From Paenibacillus thiaminolyticus (GTDB lineage Bacteria > Bacillota > Bacilli > Paenibacillales > Paenibacillaceae), in contig NZ_CP041405.1 of assembly GCF_007066085.1 (NCBI RefSeq), positions 4,977,001 to 5,041,000 of the forward strand: a stretch of DNA of 64,000 nt, read 5' to 3'. The notes under the pieces are model-generated. The model ran no database searches. It was given only the letters and a program-made list of their open reading frames with translations, and had not been told where the DNA came from. The position numbers were made by a program, and so were the translations under genes. Shown in pieces: positions 52,260-60,390 of the stretch; the stretch's first letter is position 1; each line of letters begins with the position of its first letter.

Positions 52260-53559
52260 AGTACGCTTGAATCTCCTTCCACTCGGCAATCAGCTCCTGC
52301 CGGAGCTTGCGCGGCTCCAGCACCTCGCAGCTTGACCCGAAGCTGCGCAGCCAAGGCTTGATCTCCGTAATGCCGTTGACCGTAATCTCATAGAGGAACC
52401 AATCCTCGTTCTCCTCGATGATGCGTCCCCATTGTCCCTGCATCAGCACGCGCTCTTTGACGAAGTTTTTGCGCGCTCCTTCCGGGTTGAAGAACCGGGC
52501 CCGCACCGTGACCGGCTCCCCGGTATCAATAAGCCAACTGAAGCGCATCTGCTCCTCCAGCTCCCGCAGCCTTCGGCCGAACCGCTCTTCCGGCACGGCT
52601 TCTCCTTCCCGAATCTGCGTCAAGCCTTCCATCCGGTATTTCATCAGGCCGAGCCGGGAAGTGTGGCCGAGCAGATACCAGCGGCCGTATTGATGGTCGT
52701 AGACGATCTTGAGCGGGAGCACGGTTTCCTGCTTGCCCTCGGCCTCGCGCATGAAGAGCGGATTCGTATTTTGCGAGGCATAGGCTGTTCCCTTCTTCGG
52801 CGAGAAATAGAGAAAGGACAGCATCCGCCGCTCCCGAATCGCCTGCAGCGCCGTATAGAGATGCGCCTCATCCAGAATGCGCGAGAAAAAATGATATTTA
52901 TATAGAAACGGTTCTGCCGCAACCCCGGCCATCTTCCTCCGCTTCATCGCTTGCTTGAGATTATCCCGCAAAAGATAGCCCTGCACGGAAGGAACCTGCG
53001 TATTCGCCATTACATTGACGTAATCGTATAGATCAATCAATTCCTCGTCTCTTAAGTCGTGGGTCAGATCATGATTCATCGAATACCGGTAAGGCCGGCC
53101 GCCCTTTTCCTTGCGAATGACGCCGATTTCCTCCAAATATTTCAGATCGGAGCGGACCGTCTTCTCGTCAGGCAGCGGATTCGGCTCCGGGATGCGGGAA
53201 CTGCACTCGTCCATCAGCTCCATTGCCGTCAACGGCTGCTCCTGCAGGACGGTCAAAATGATCGCCAGGCGAAGACTTTCGGATTCTTTGACCGATTTGG
53301 CACGGAACAAGAACAGGAGCATCGGATCCGCCGAATCATAGTAGCTGAAGCGCAGCATCTCTGCGAACTGCTGCCCCTGATCCACAGGAAGCTGCTCGGT
53401 GACCGTATGTACAATCTCCTTCAAGCGGCGGATCGTCTTGTCGAAGGTGTGGACCGAGATGCCGAGCCGCTGCGCGAACTGGTCCCGGCTATATGCGCCG
53501 CTCGTCAGGACGAGCATGCGAAGGAACTGAATTTCTTTATCGAAGCTTTCTTTTGCCAT
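52228..53559 (-). CDS. WYL-domain transcriptional regulator with N-terminal HTH, first of a pair
   Basis: 443 residues from ATG 53559 (AAGGAGG 11 bases upstream). An N-terminal DeoR-like winged helix (SGAYSRDQFAQRLGISVHTF, DKTIRRLKEIV) and a second HTH-like segment (KTVRSDLKYLEEIGVIRKEK) precede a WYL domain with RRMLSFLYFSPKKG and PLKIVYDHQYGRWYLLGHTS. The C-terminal WCX segment is VLMQGQWGRIIEENEDWFLY. It overlaps the next WYL gene by 32 bases. WYL proteins sense nucleic-acid or nucleotide ligands and often control DNA/RNA damage or phage-defence genes. It diverges from the nucleotidyltransferase-RtcB operon, which it may regulate. Confidence 0.88.
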   Translation of the reverse strand: MAKESFDKEIQFLRMLVLTSGAYSRDQFAQRLGISVHTFDKTIRRLKEIVHTVTEQLPVDQGQQFAEMLRFSYYDSADPMLLFLFRAKSVKESESLRLAIILTVLQEQPLTAMELMDECSSRIPEPNPLPDEKTVRSDLKYLEEIGVIRKEKGGRPYRYSMNHDLTHDLRDEELIDLYDYVNVMANTQVPSVQGYLLRDNLKQAMKRRKMAGVAAEPFLYKYHFFSRILDEAHLYTALQAIRERRMLSFLYFSPKKGTAYASQNTNPLFMREAEGKQETVLPLKIVYDHQYGRWYLLGHTSRLGLMKYRMEGLTQIREGEAVPEERFGRRLRELEEQMRFSWLIDTGEPVTVRARFFNPEGARKNFVKERVLMQGQWGRIIEENEDWFLYEITVNGITEIKPWLRSFGSSCEVLEPRKLRQELIAEWKEIQAYYGDEPVRENF

Positions 53560-53748
53560 CGTCTGAGAAGCCTCCTTATGAGCCCGGCTGGGCTTATCTT
53601 TCATTGTAGCAGGGGAGGCCTAAGGGGAGAACGGAAAACTTTTGATCTCCTCGTAATACTTTCGCCATGTTCCCGCTTCCGAAAATAAGCGAAGATAGGG
53701 GTGTGAAGCCGACATATTACCCATTTTGAGAAAAGAGGAGGGACTTCC

Positions 53749-54546
53749 ATGTCCACACTATCCACGATTCATCAGAGAATAAAACAGGAGCTGTGGCAGA
53801 TCGAGCGCCAGGAGAACGTGCACATCATCTATGCCTGCGAATCGGGCAGCCGGGCATGGGGGTTCCCGTCGCAGGACAGTGATTATGATGTCCGCTTCAT
53901 CTATGTGCGGCCCGTGGACTGGTACTTGTCCATCCGGGACCGCAGAGACGTCATCGAGCGCCCGATAAGCGATCAGCTCGACATTAACGGATGGGATCTG
54001 CGCAAGGCGCTGCAGTTGTTCCGCAAGTCGAACCCGCCGCTGCTCGAATGGCTGCAGTCGCCGATTGTGTACGAGGAGTCATCCTCCGTGACGGAGCGCA
54101 TTCGCAGCCTGTCTTCGCATACCTTTTCACCGAAATCATGCATGTATCACTATCTTCATATGGCCAAAGGCAATTACCGCGAATATTTGCAGGGCAGCCA
54201 GGTCAAAATCAAAAAATATTTTTATGTGCTGCGCCCGTTACTTGCATGCGGCTGGATCGAGAAGCATAATGCCATGCCACCGATGGAGTTTGACGCTTTG
54301 GTTCGGGAGAGCGTTCCCGAAGGCAGCGAGCTGCGCCGTAATATTGAACGGCTGCTGGAGCGGAAGCGCTCGGGGGAGGAATTGGATGTGGAATGCCGAA
54401 TTCCTTCTATAAATGCGTATCTCGAAGAGCGCATCGAGCACTACACGCGTACGGCGGTTCATCTGCGATCGCCGGCTGGACAGCAACGTCAGGATCAAGA
54501 GCTCGATAAGATGTTCCGTTCCGCCTTGCAAGAAGTATGGGCATAG
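53749..54546 (+). CDS. YcgL-like nucleotidyltransferase
   Basis: 265-residue minimal-type nucleotidyltransferase related to B. subtilis YcgL. The NTase signature is complete: GSRAWG (33-38) and the metal ligands Asp45 and Asp47 in QDSDYDVRF. It has the conserved RPVDWYLSIRDRRDVI and NPPLLEWLQSPIVY of this family. AAGAGGAGG precedes the ATG. RtcB (RNA ligase) follows by 145 bases in the same direction. Together with RtcB it may act in RNA end processing or repair, though the substrate of YcgL proteins is not known to me. Confidence 0.88.
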   Translation: MSTLSTIHQRIKQELWQIERQENVHIIYACESGSRAWGFPSQDSDYDVRFIYVRPVDWYLSIRDRRDVIERPISDQLDINGWDLRKALQLFRKSNPPLLEWLQSPIVYEESSSVTERIRSLSSHTFSPKSCMYHYLHMAKGNYREYLQGSQVKIKKYFYVLRPLLACGWIEKHNAMPPMEFDALVRESVPEGSELRRNIERLLERKRSGEELDVECRIPSINAYLEERIEHYTRTAVHLRSPAGQQRQDQELDKMFRSALQEVWA

Positions 54547-54691
54547 CTGCACAGTGGAGCCATCAGCAAAGCATCTTGTGAACGGAGCGGGCGGAAGGGA
54601 AGAACATGTTCAAGGAGTGCGAGGATGAATATTTTTGCTCTATTTTATATAAGCTCAACCACGGATGGTAGAGTAAGGAGAGTTGACAGCA

Positions 54692-55918
54692 ATGGCATAT
54701 ATAACAACAGACGGCGTGCGGGTATGGGGCCAGCCGGAGGAGAGTGCGGTCGCCCAGGCGAAGACCTGCGCGCGCCACGGGCGCGTCGTCCAGGCGCTGC
54801 TGATGGCCGACCATCATAAAGGCTACAGCCAACCGATTGGGGGCGTCATCGTGTATGATGGGCAAATCTCGCCTTCCGGCGTCGGCTATGACATCGCCTG
54901 CGGCAACAAGGCAGTGCGGACGAATCTGTACGCGGCGGATATCCAGCCGCGCATCGGCGTAATCATGGACGAGATTGCGGGCAAAATTTCATTCGGCGTC
55001 GGCCGCAACAATAAGGAGCCGGTGGATAATGAGCTGTTCGATGATCCGGACTGGGCGGTCTATCAGGCGATTGGGCGTCATGAGCATGACACACTGAAGG
55101 CGCTGGCCCGCAACCAATTGGGCACTGTCGGCAGCGGCAATCATTATGTCGACCTGTTCGTGGAGCCGGAGAGCGGGAGACTGTGGATCGGGAATCATTT
55201 TGGCAGCAGGGGCTTCGGCCATAAGACGGCGAGCGGGTTCCTGAATCTGGCCGCCGGGCAGGAATTTCTCGGCAAGGCGCCAGGCGAGAGCATGGATCAG
55301 CCGCCGGTGCTGCTGGAGCTGGACAGCGAGCTCGGCGACATGTACTACCGCGCCATGAAGCTGGCCGGGCGGTACGCCTACGCCGGCCGGGAGTACGTCA
55401 TCAGCCAAGTCTTGTCCATCCTCGGGGCGGAGGCGGACTTCGAAGTGCATAATCACCATAACTTCGCGTGGCAAGAGCGGCATAACGGGCGGGACACCAT
55501 CGTCGTCCGCAAGGGGGCCACGCCTTCGGCGCCCGGACAGCTTGGCTTCATCGGCGGTAGTATGGGCGATATTTCCGTCATCGTGCGCGGCACAGATTCA
55601 GAGGAGAACCGGGATGCTTATTATAGCACGGTTCATGGCGCCGGCCGGATGATGAGCCGGACCCAGGCGGCTGGCCGCATGAACTGGAAGACGCGTACCC
55701 GGACGGGCGGACAGATCACGCCGAAGCAGATGCAAGAGGCGGTCCGGAGCTTCGGCGTCGAGCTGCGCGGTGCAGGCACCGACGAGAGCCCGTTCGTCTA
55801 CCGCAAGCTGCAAGCCGTTCTCGATGCGCACCAGAACACGCTCGACGTGCTGCATGTGCTGAAGCCGATCGGCGTCTGCATGGCCGGTGCGAACGAGTTC
55901 GACCCGTACAAAGACTAG
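54692..55918 (+). CDS. rtcB: RtcB-family RNA-splicing ligase
   Basis: 408-residue GTP- and Mn2+-dependent RNA ligase that joins 2',3'-cyclic phosphate (or 3'-phosphate) ends to 5'-OH ends. The metal site residues Asp67 and Cys70 lie in GVGYDIACGNKA; others are in LGTVGSGNHYVDLF, GSRGFGHKTA and HNHHNFAWQE. The guanylylated histidine lies in STVHGAGRMMSR. ATG 54692 has AAGGAGAG 10 bases upstream. No archease or RtcA gene is adjacent. With the YcgL-like gene it forms a probable RNA-repair operon divergent from the WYL pair. Confidence 0.93.
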   Translation: MAYITTDGVRVWGQPEESAVAQAKTCARHGRVVQALLMADHHKGYSQPIGGVIVYDGQISPSGVGYDIACGNKAVRTNLYAADIQPRIGVIMDEIAGKISFGVGRNNKEPVDNELFDDPDWAVYQAIGRHEHDTLKALARNQLGTVGSGNHYVDLFVEPESGRLWIGNHFGSRGFGHKTASGFLNLAAGQEFLGKAPGESMDQPPVLLELDSELGDMYYRAMKLAGRYAYAGREYVISQVLSILGAEADFEVHNHHNFAWQERHNGRDTIVVRKGATPSAPGQLGFIGGSMGDISVIVRGTDSEENRDAYYSTVHGAGRMMSRTQAAGRMNWKTRTRTGGQITPKQMQEAVRSFGVELRGAGTDESPFVYRKLQAVLDAHQNTLDVLHVLKPIGVCMAGANEFDPYKD

Positions 55919-55960
55919 ACATCTTAGCCGTCCTTTCTCAACTATCAACTACCTTCACAT

Positions 55961-55995
55961 AACAAGCAGGGCACAAACACAGTGCCCTGCTTGTT
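55961..55995 (+). terminator. Strong hairpin after rtcB
   Basis: AACAAGCAGGGCAC (55961-55974) and GTGCCCTGCTTGTT (55982-55995) form a perfect 14-bp stem with a 7-base loop. The T-run is short (CTTGTTCC), so termination may be partial. Confidence 0.8.
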
Positions 55996-56073
55996 CCGCG
56001 TTGGCAGAGAAATGACTATGCGGCCCGCGATGCCTTATAAGCGTTTGCTTACAAAAAAATGTTTTGTAACTTA

Positions 56074-56125
56074 TTGACAACTGCGACAACTCGTCGTATA
56101 TTCAAACTACGACGAGTTGTCGCAG
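56074..56125 (+). promoter_or_regulatory. BlaI-type promoter buried in an 18-bp inverted repeat
   Basis: TTGACA (56074-56079) and TATATT (56097-56102) are spaced 17 bases, a good sigma-A promoter for blaI. CTGCGACAACTCGTCGTA (56081-56098) and its exact inverse TACGACGAGTTGTCGCAG (56108-56125) cover it, spacer 9. Each arm has an internal CGAC/GTCG dyad, so two repressor dimers may bind. The sequence differs from the TACA/TGTA half-sites known for staphylococcal BlaI/MecI. Confidence 0.88.
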
Positions 56126-56147
56126 TAATGTTCAGAGGTGCGCGCCA

Positions 56148-56528
56148 ATGAAAAATTTAGGAAGACTGTCTGAAACCGAAATGGAAGTCATGGAGGTGAT
56201 ATGGGGATTAGAAACGTCTGTAACGGTTAACCAGATCATGGAAATATTTAAAAGCAAGGACTGGAAAACCTCCACGTTATCGACCATACTGAAACGGCTC
56301 ATTGAAAAAGGTTTTTTGACAAAATCAATGAGTGGCAAGGTGAACTATTACAATCCTGCTTTGACATTGAGTGAGTACAAAAAGTATGAGACCCAAAGTT
56401 TTATTAGCCGCTTATACAATGGGAAAGTAAAAAATTTTATTGCTGCCTTGGTTGATGATAATGAACTCAGTCATGAAGACATCGCGGAGCTAAAAGATTG
56501 GTTTGCCCGCAAGGATGGTAAGAAATGA
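56148..56528 (+). CDS. BlaI/MecI-family repressor
   Basis: 126 residues, the normal length. An N-terminal winged helix (LSETEMEVMEVIWGLE, VNQIMEIFKSKDWKTSTLST, ILKRLIEKGFLTKSMSGKVN) is followed by a C-terminal dimerisation helix region (DIAELKDWFARKDGKK). BlaI repressors are cleaved when the partner M56 peptidase is activated. GAGGTG precedes the ATG. It overlaps the M56 gene (ATGA). It probably represses its own operon via the inverted repeat upstream. No beta-lactamase or penicillin-binding gene is near, so a cell-wall or other stress is the likely signal. Confidence 0.93.
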   Translation: MKNLGRLSETEMEVMEVIWGLETSVTVNQIMEIFKSKDWKTSTLSTILKRLIEKGFLTKSMSGKVNYYNPALTLSEYKKYETQSFISRLYNGKVKNFIAALVDDNELSHEDIAELKDWFARKDGKK

Positions 56529-57799
56529 TGTCTTTAGCCGTGTCCCTCATTATTGCATCATTCGTTGGAATGGGCATTTGGATCTTGCAAAGCAGCATAA
56601 AGCCTGTCACGAAAAGAGTATTTTCTCAAACATGGCATTATTTTAGCAGCATGATTCCGGTCTTTTTTCTTCTTGGCGGTACAGAGATTATAAACAGACT
56701 TATTCCTGTTTTACGTTCTGTCTTGACCGGAATAGGACCACCTCCAGCATCAGGAACGATTGCGGAACAATATGCGCACGTCACTCCGCTCGAGCATACG
56801 GCAACAAACAGCTCATTATTGATGAGGGAACTGTTTGACTATCTGGTACGTTTTGATCATCTAGAGGAACTTGTTCTATCCGCAACTTTAATTTGGGCTG
56901 TCGGAGCCATTGTCTTTCTTGGTGTAAATATTAAAAAATATCGGGCCTTTAAACAATCGGTCTTACAAGAAAGCTGGATATGTAATGCGGTACGATGCCC
57001 TGTAAAGGTAATCGTAAGTACTCGTGTAACAACGCCAATGGTTATGGGGTTGTGGAAACCTGTTGTTGTACTGCCGAACGTCCACTTTGAGGAAAAAAGG
57101 CTTGCCATGATACTATCCCACGAACTCGTTCATATACAGCGCGGAGATCTCCTTGTGAAGCTGTTGATGCTTATAGCCAATGCGGTTCACTGGTTTAATC
57201 CGGCAGCTTATTGGCTCAATAAACAGATAAATACGCTGTGTGAACTGTCTTGTGATGAAAAAGTCGTTAAGGAAATGGATATGGAAAACCGAAGATTTTA
57301 CGGTGAAACGCTTTTATCCATGCTCGAATATGGCGTTATGCAGAAAAATGTAGTTTGCACCAGCAGTTTATGCAACACGAAAAAAAGCATGAAAAGGAGA
57401 CTTTTAAATCTTATGAATGTGAAGAAAACAAACAAGTCTATTATGATGCTGTCCCTTGTTGCAGCAATTGCACTGGTTGGAAGCGGCGGATTTGCTGCGT
57501 ATGCTGCCGGAACGGCTATGCCGTCTTCCGTATCCAAGGAAGTTGAAGGGCTTAATGTCAGCGTAGAATATCCAGACGGAAAAGTTGAATCTTTTGATAA
57601 GGATGGCAATCGGATAGCAGCCAAAGCGAAAGTTAGGTACAAGCCGAAGAAATTAACCACTGAGGAGATAGTCGATCGCACGAAAAAACATATTGAAAAG
57701 GGGCTTGATGTGCCGCAGGGATATATTGATGATCTGCCGCAAAAAGATTTGGATGCACTCAATGAGACATATGGCTTGGAGCTTCAAAAGTCAAAATAA
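56525..57799 (+). CDS. M56 (BlaR1-type) membrane metallopeptidase with short sensor tail
   Basis: 424 residues. Four membrane helices surround a cytoplasmic zinc peptidase: HELVH with His199, Glu200 and His203, and CELSCDEKVV downstream as the third ligand region. Unlike BlaR1/MecR1, which carry a ~250-residue penicillin-binding sensor, this protein has only ~100 extracytoplasmic residues after the last helix (MLSLVAAIALVGSGGFAAYA), including VEYPDGKVESFDKDGNRIAA. It should cleave the adjacent BlaI when its small sensor reacts. The signal is unlikely to be direct beta-lactam acylation. Coupled to blaI; AT-rich like its neighbours. Confidence 0.9.
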   Translation: MMSLAVSLIIASFVGMGIWILQSSIKPVTKRVFSQTWHYFSSMIPVFFLLGGTEIINRLIPVLRSVLTGIGPPPASGTIAEQYAHVTPLEHTATNSSLLMRELFDYLVRFDHLEELVLSATLIWAVGAIVFLGVNIKKYRAFKQSVLQESWICNAVRCPVKVIVSTRVTTPMVMGLWKPVVVLPNVHFEEKRLAMILSHELVHIQRGDLLVKLLMLIANAVHWFNPAAYWLNKQINTLCELSCDEKVVKEMDMENRRFYGETLLSMLEYGVMQKNVVCTSSLCNTKKSMKRRLLNLMNVKKTNKSIMMLSLVAAIALVGSGGFAAYAAGTAMPSSVSKEVEGLNVSVEYPDGKVESFDKDGNRIAAKAKVRYKPKKLTTEEIVDRTKKHIEKGLDVPQGYIDDLPQKDLDALNETYGLELQKSK

Positions 57800-57819
57800 A
57801 AGAAGGATTCGTAGGGGAG

Positions 57820-58413
57820 ATGATGATTTTGTCAAAAACAAAATGGAAATTTATCTCTATGAGCTTGCTTGTCGTCCTGTTGACCGGAAAAATAACATAT
57901 GCCGCAGAGAATTTTTTTTGGTCGGATGTTGAACCTGCCCTTTCCTGTTACACAAGCCGAGACGGGGAAGCTAAGGAAATGGGTGTAGTGGTAGATGGCA
58001 AAAAAGTTAGCCAGGATATTCTCCCTTGTGAAGAAGCAAAGAAAAACCGTGTAATCGTCCTGGTAAATGGGAACTATTTGCATACCGGAGCCGGAACCGG
58101 GGCAGAGCCGTTTATTGAGAAGGGTCGTACGATGATTCCGTTAAGGGCACTTGGGGACGGATTCGGATTTGAAGTAGGATGGGAACAAAGTGAAGGCAAA
58201 ATTACGTTGAACAAAGGCGATAAGAGTATCATGATGTATACTGGAAAAACGGAGATGTTGGTTGACGGCAAAGAGGTAAGTTTTGAAGAGGCAGCACCTA
58301 TGGTTAAAAACGGCGTGACATTCTTACCCGTCAGACAACTTGCTGACATACTTGGCGTTAAAGTTGACTGGGATGGTAAAACAAGGACCGCGACGTTTAC
58401 AGAAAAAGAATAG
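57820..58413 (+). CDS. Secreted stalk-domain (copper amine oxidase N-terminal-like) protein
   Basis: 197 residues with a signal peptide (FISMSLLVVLLTGKITYAAE). A stalk/copper-amine-oxidase-N-like domain (about 85-195) has RTMIPLRALGDGFGFEVGWE and VTFLPVRQLADILGVKVDWD, the paired repeat typical of Paenibacillus/Clostridia cell-surface proteins. The ~55-residue N-terminal portion (ESWSDVEPALSCYTSRDGEAK-like) is unassigned. GGGGAGATG precedes the start. Third gene of the BlaI/M56 operon; likely part of the sensed envelope response. Not an amine oxidase: only the stalk is present. Confidence 0.85.
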   Translation: MMILSKTKWKFISMSLLVVLLTGKITYAAENFFWSDVEPALSCYTSRDGEAKEMGVVVDGKKVSQDILPCEEAKKNRVIVLVNGNYLHTGAGTGAEPFIEKGRTMIPLRALGDGFGFEVGWEQSEGKITLNKGDKSIMMYTGKTEMLVDGKEVSFEEAAPMVKNGVTFLPVRQLADILGVKVDWDGKTRTATFTEKE

Positions 58414-58421
58414 ATTTTCTC

Positions 58422-58460
58422 AGCCTTAGTTCAATTCAATGGACTAAGGCTATTTTATTT
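58422..58460 (+). terminator. Terminator of the BlaI/M56 operon
   Basis: AGCCTTAGT (58422-58430) pairs with ACTAAGGCT (58443-58451), followed by ATTTTATTT. Confidence 0.88.
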
Positions 58461-58527
58461 GGAGAGACTTATGCTCTGACCGGTGAAAGATTGGTTTAGA
58501 GACTGACCCACCTTGGTCATAAAGAAG

Positions 58528-58572
58528 ATCCCCTTACGTCAACTGAGGATAATCAGTTAGCGATAAGGGGAT
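58528..58572 (-). terminator. Terminator of the minus-strand secreted-protein gene
   Basis: ATCCCCTTA (58528-58536) and TAAGGGGAT (58564-58572) enclose an inner AACTGA/TCAGTT stem. On the minus strand the hairpin is followed by CTTCTTTATG, on the plus strand by TTTCTTC. It lies 15 bases beyond the stop of the 58587 gene. Confidence 0.75.
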
Positions 58573-58586
58573 TTTCTTCACTCAGT

Positions 58587-59192
58587 TTAATCTGTAAATG
58601 ATCTCAGTCTGGCAGTAGACGGATACATTTCATTAGTGCTGACTTTGGCCGCGTACTTCTCATTAGGATAAGCTGCTTTCATCCAAACGATTTGATCCTG
58701 TTGAATGTTGGCCAACCAACCTGTATCATCACCAAATTCATTTGAAAAACTAACGTTGATCGTAGGCATTGAAGTTTGTGGCAAGGATACGACATGGAGA
58801 TTCACATACACATCCGGGGAAACAGTATAATATCCCCCTACGACCGCACCTTGATTACCATTTATGTTTTTTGGGACATACATATTTATTTCACCTGAAT
58901 TATAAGACATTGTCCCGATCTGATCCGTTGAGGTTGGGCTGAACTCGGCAAGCTTCTCTTCGATTTGTTCTTGCGTTAAAAAGATCGTTGTTTTCACGCC
59001 GTTATCGTCATACGACTCCAGTTTCCCATCTTTCAATGAAAGAACGTTAACATTCCTGCCCTCCAATGAAAAATCAATTTCGGCGGAATTTTTTTCACGG
59101 GCCGACACGGATCCGTTATCTGCCGCAAATACCGGAGTAGCCATTAACATCACAATAACAAGCATTAAAGAAAACAGTTTGTTTACTTTCAT
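58587..59192 (-). CDS. Secreted protein of unknown function
   Basis: 201 residues from ATG 59192 (GGGGAGGAA upstream). Signal peptide FSLMLVIVMLMATPVFAAD. No known domain recognised. The segment VLSLKDGKLESYDDNGVKTT resembles the tail of the nearby M56 peptidase (VEYPDGKVESFDKDGN), hinting at a shared small beta motif. The C-terminal half is beta-rich (YYTVSPDVYVNLHVVSLPQT). AT-rich like the neighbouring genes. It may be part of the same envelope-stress group but stands alone on the opposite strand. Confidence 0.75.
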   Translation of the reverse strand: MKVNKLFSLMLVIVMLMATPVFAADNGSVSAREKNSAEIDFSLEGRNVNVLSLKDGKLESYDDNGVKTTIFLTQEQIEEKLAEFSPTSTDQIGTMSYNSGEINMYVPKNINGNQGAVVGGYYTVSPDVYVNLHVVSLPQTSMPTINVSFSNEFGDDTGWLANIQQDQIVWMKAAYPNEKYAAKVSTNEMYPSTARLRSFTD

Positions 59193-59585
59193 GAGTTTAT
59201 TCCTCCCCAATTTTTTTTTGCAAAAGCGACAATAACAATTAGCAAATCGGCCTTCAATCAATAAAGACAATTCACCTCCCATAAGCCGCTATTATCTTTT
59301 CGGGGGTATTCTTGGGTGTCCGCTTCGGCATTAGGCAGCCCTACTCAGATATGCATCAGAGCATGCAAGCGAGCGAATCTACGCTTATAACGATTTATCT
59401 CCAGCAAACTTGACGAAATAAATGATGCCGGACGAAAAGATTTTTGTAGAGAGCTTAAACAAAGCATAATTCCTTAAAATAGCGTATAATCTAATTCTGT
59501 GTGTAATTAACAAAATATGTCTATCAAGAAACTTAATACTTTCAAATAATCATTCTAAGAAAATTATGGTGTTGGAGGTACAAGC
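59193..59585. other. Gap between secreted-protein gene and ECF sigma gene
   Basis: No gene seen. It must carry the divergent promoters of both genes; I could not identify boxes with confidence. The stretch just before the sigma gene is very AT-rich, with GTTGGAGG as ribosome binding site. Confidence 0.5.
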
Positions 59586-60149
59586 ATGGAGCAATGGCTC
59601 ACGTTTTTACGTGGCAATTTCCATCACCTAGACAAATCATCTCAAGAATTGATTTATCATTCTTTTCGGGAACTGATCTATCGTGACATATGCTTGCTGT
59701 TCAGGGATCATGCATTAGCCGAAGATGTTGTGCAAGAATCCTTCATAAAAATAGTTGAGCAAGCGCCAAAACTGAGAAATACTACAAATATGAAAGCTTG
59801 GATTAAGAAAGTGGCCCGGAATACAGCTTATGACTATTTGAAAAAAAATAAAAAATATCGTTATGTTTCGGACTTGCAGCTCGTTAAGGAAAGTGAATTC
59901 GTTGCCCCATCCATACAAGTTACGATACCCGAACAGGTGGAAGAACAAGTTCGTGACGAAATGCTCCATGAAGCTCTCAACCAGTTGAATATAAAATACC
60001 GGAATGTGTTATTTTTATTTTACGTCGAAGAAAAATCATACCGGGAAATTGCAGAAAAATTACAACTATCGGAACAAGCTCTCGGCCAAACATTAACAAG
60101 AGCGCGCAAGAAATTATTACATTACTTTTCAAGAAAATGGGTTGATTAA
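59586..60149 (+). CDS. ECF-type RNA polymerase sigma factor
   Basis: 187 residues. Region 2 carries DHALAEDVVQESFIKIVE (-10 recognition) and region 4 has YRNVLFLFYVEEKSYREIAE and LQLSEQALGQTLTRARKKLL (-35 HTH). GTTGGAGG precedes the ATG. ECF sigma genes are normally followed by an anti-sigma gene; here only a 21-codon frame follows (60151-60216), so the anti-sigma may be lost or elsewhere. Its targets may include the adjacent secreted proteins; not shown. Confidence 0.92.
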   Translation: MEQWLTFLRGNFHHLDKSSQELIYHSFRELIYRDICLLFRDHALAEDVVQESFIKIVEQAPKLRNTTNMKAWIKKVARNTAYDYLKKNKKYRYVSDLQLVKESEFVAPSIQVTIPEQVEEQVRDEMLHEALNQLNIKYRNVLFLFYVEEKSYREIAEKLQLSEQALGQTLTRARKKLLHYFSRKWVD

Positions 60150-60150
60150 A

Positions 60151-60216
60151 ATGAAGACCTGGCTCGACGGGATAGTGATGCAAAGAGCGGTAACGTATAA
60201 GGGCTTGCTCCAATAA
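60151..60216 (+). pseudogene. Truncated gene start after ECF sigma factor
   Basis: ATG 60151, one base after the sigma stop, opens only 21 codons (MKTWLDGIVMQRAVTYKGLL...). The place is where an anti-sigma factor gene would be expected. Probably the remnant of one, but no family motif survives. Confidence 0.35.
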
Positions 60217-60328
60217 AGATGGCAGAAATAGCTGCCAAGGGGGCTAGCGAGGGGACAACGCGGATATGCGATTGCGATTTATTGTCCGCAGTGTGTTAAT
60301 GATGGCATTCAATACATTTATACAGCAG

Positions 60329-60362
60329 AACAGGCTAACGGCGCATTCGCACCGTTAGCCTG
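60329..60362. terminator. Bidirectional terminator between sigma gene and LPMO gene
   Basis: ACAGGCTAACGG (60329-60340) and CCGTTAGCCTGT (60351-60362) form a perfect 12-bp stem with a 10-base loop between convergent genes. Confidence 0.8.
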
Positions 60363-60390
60363 TGTCATGAGCGGGCTTATCAGGCTTGCC

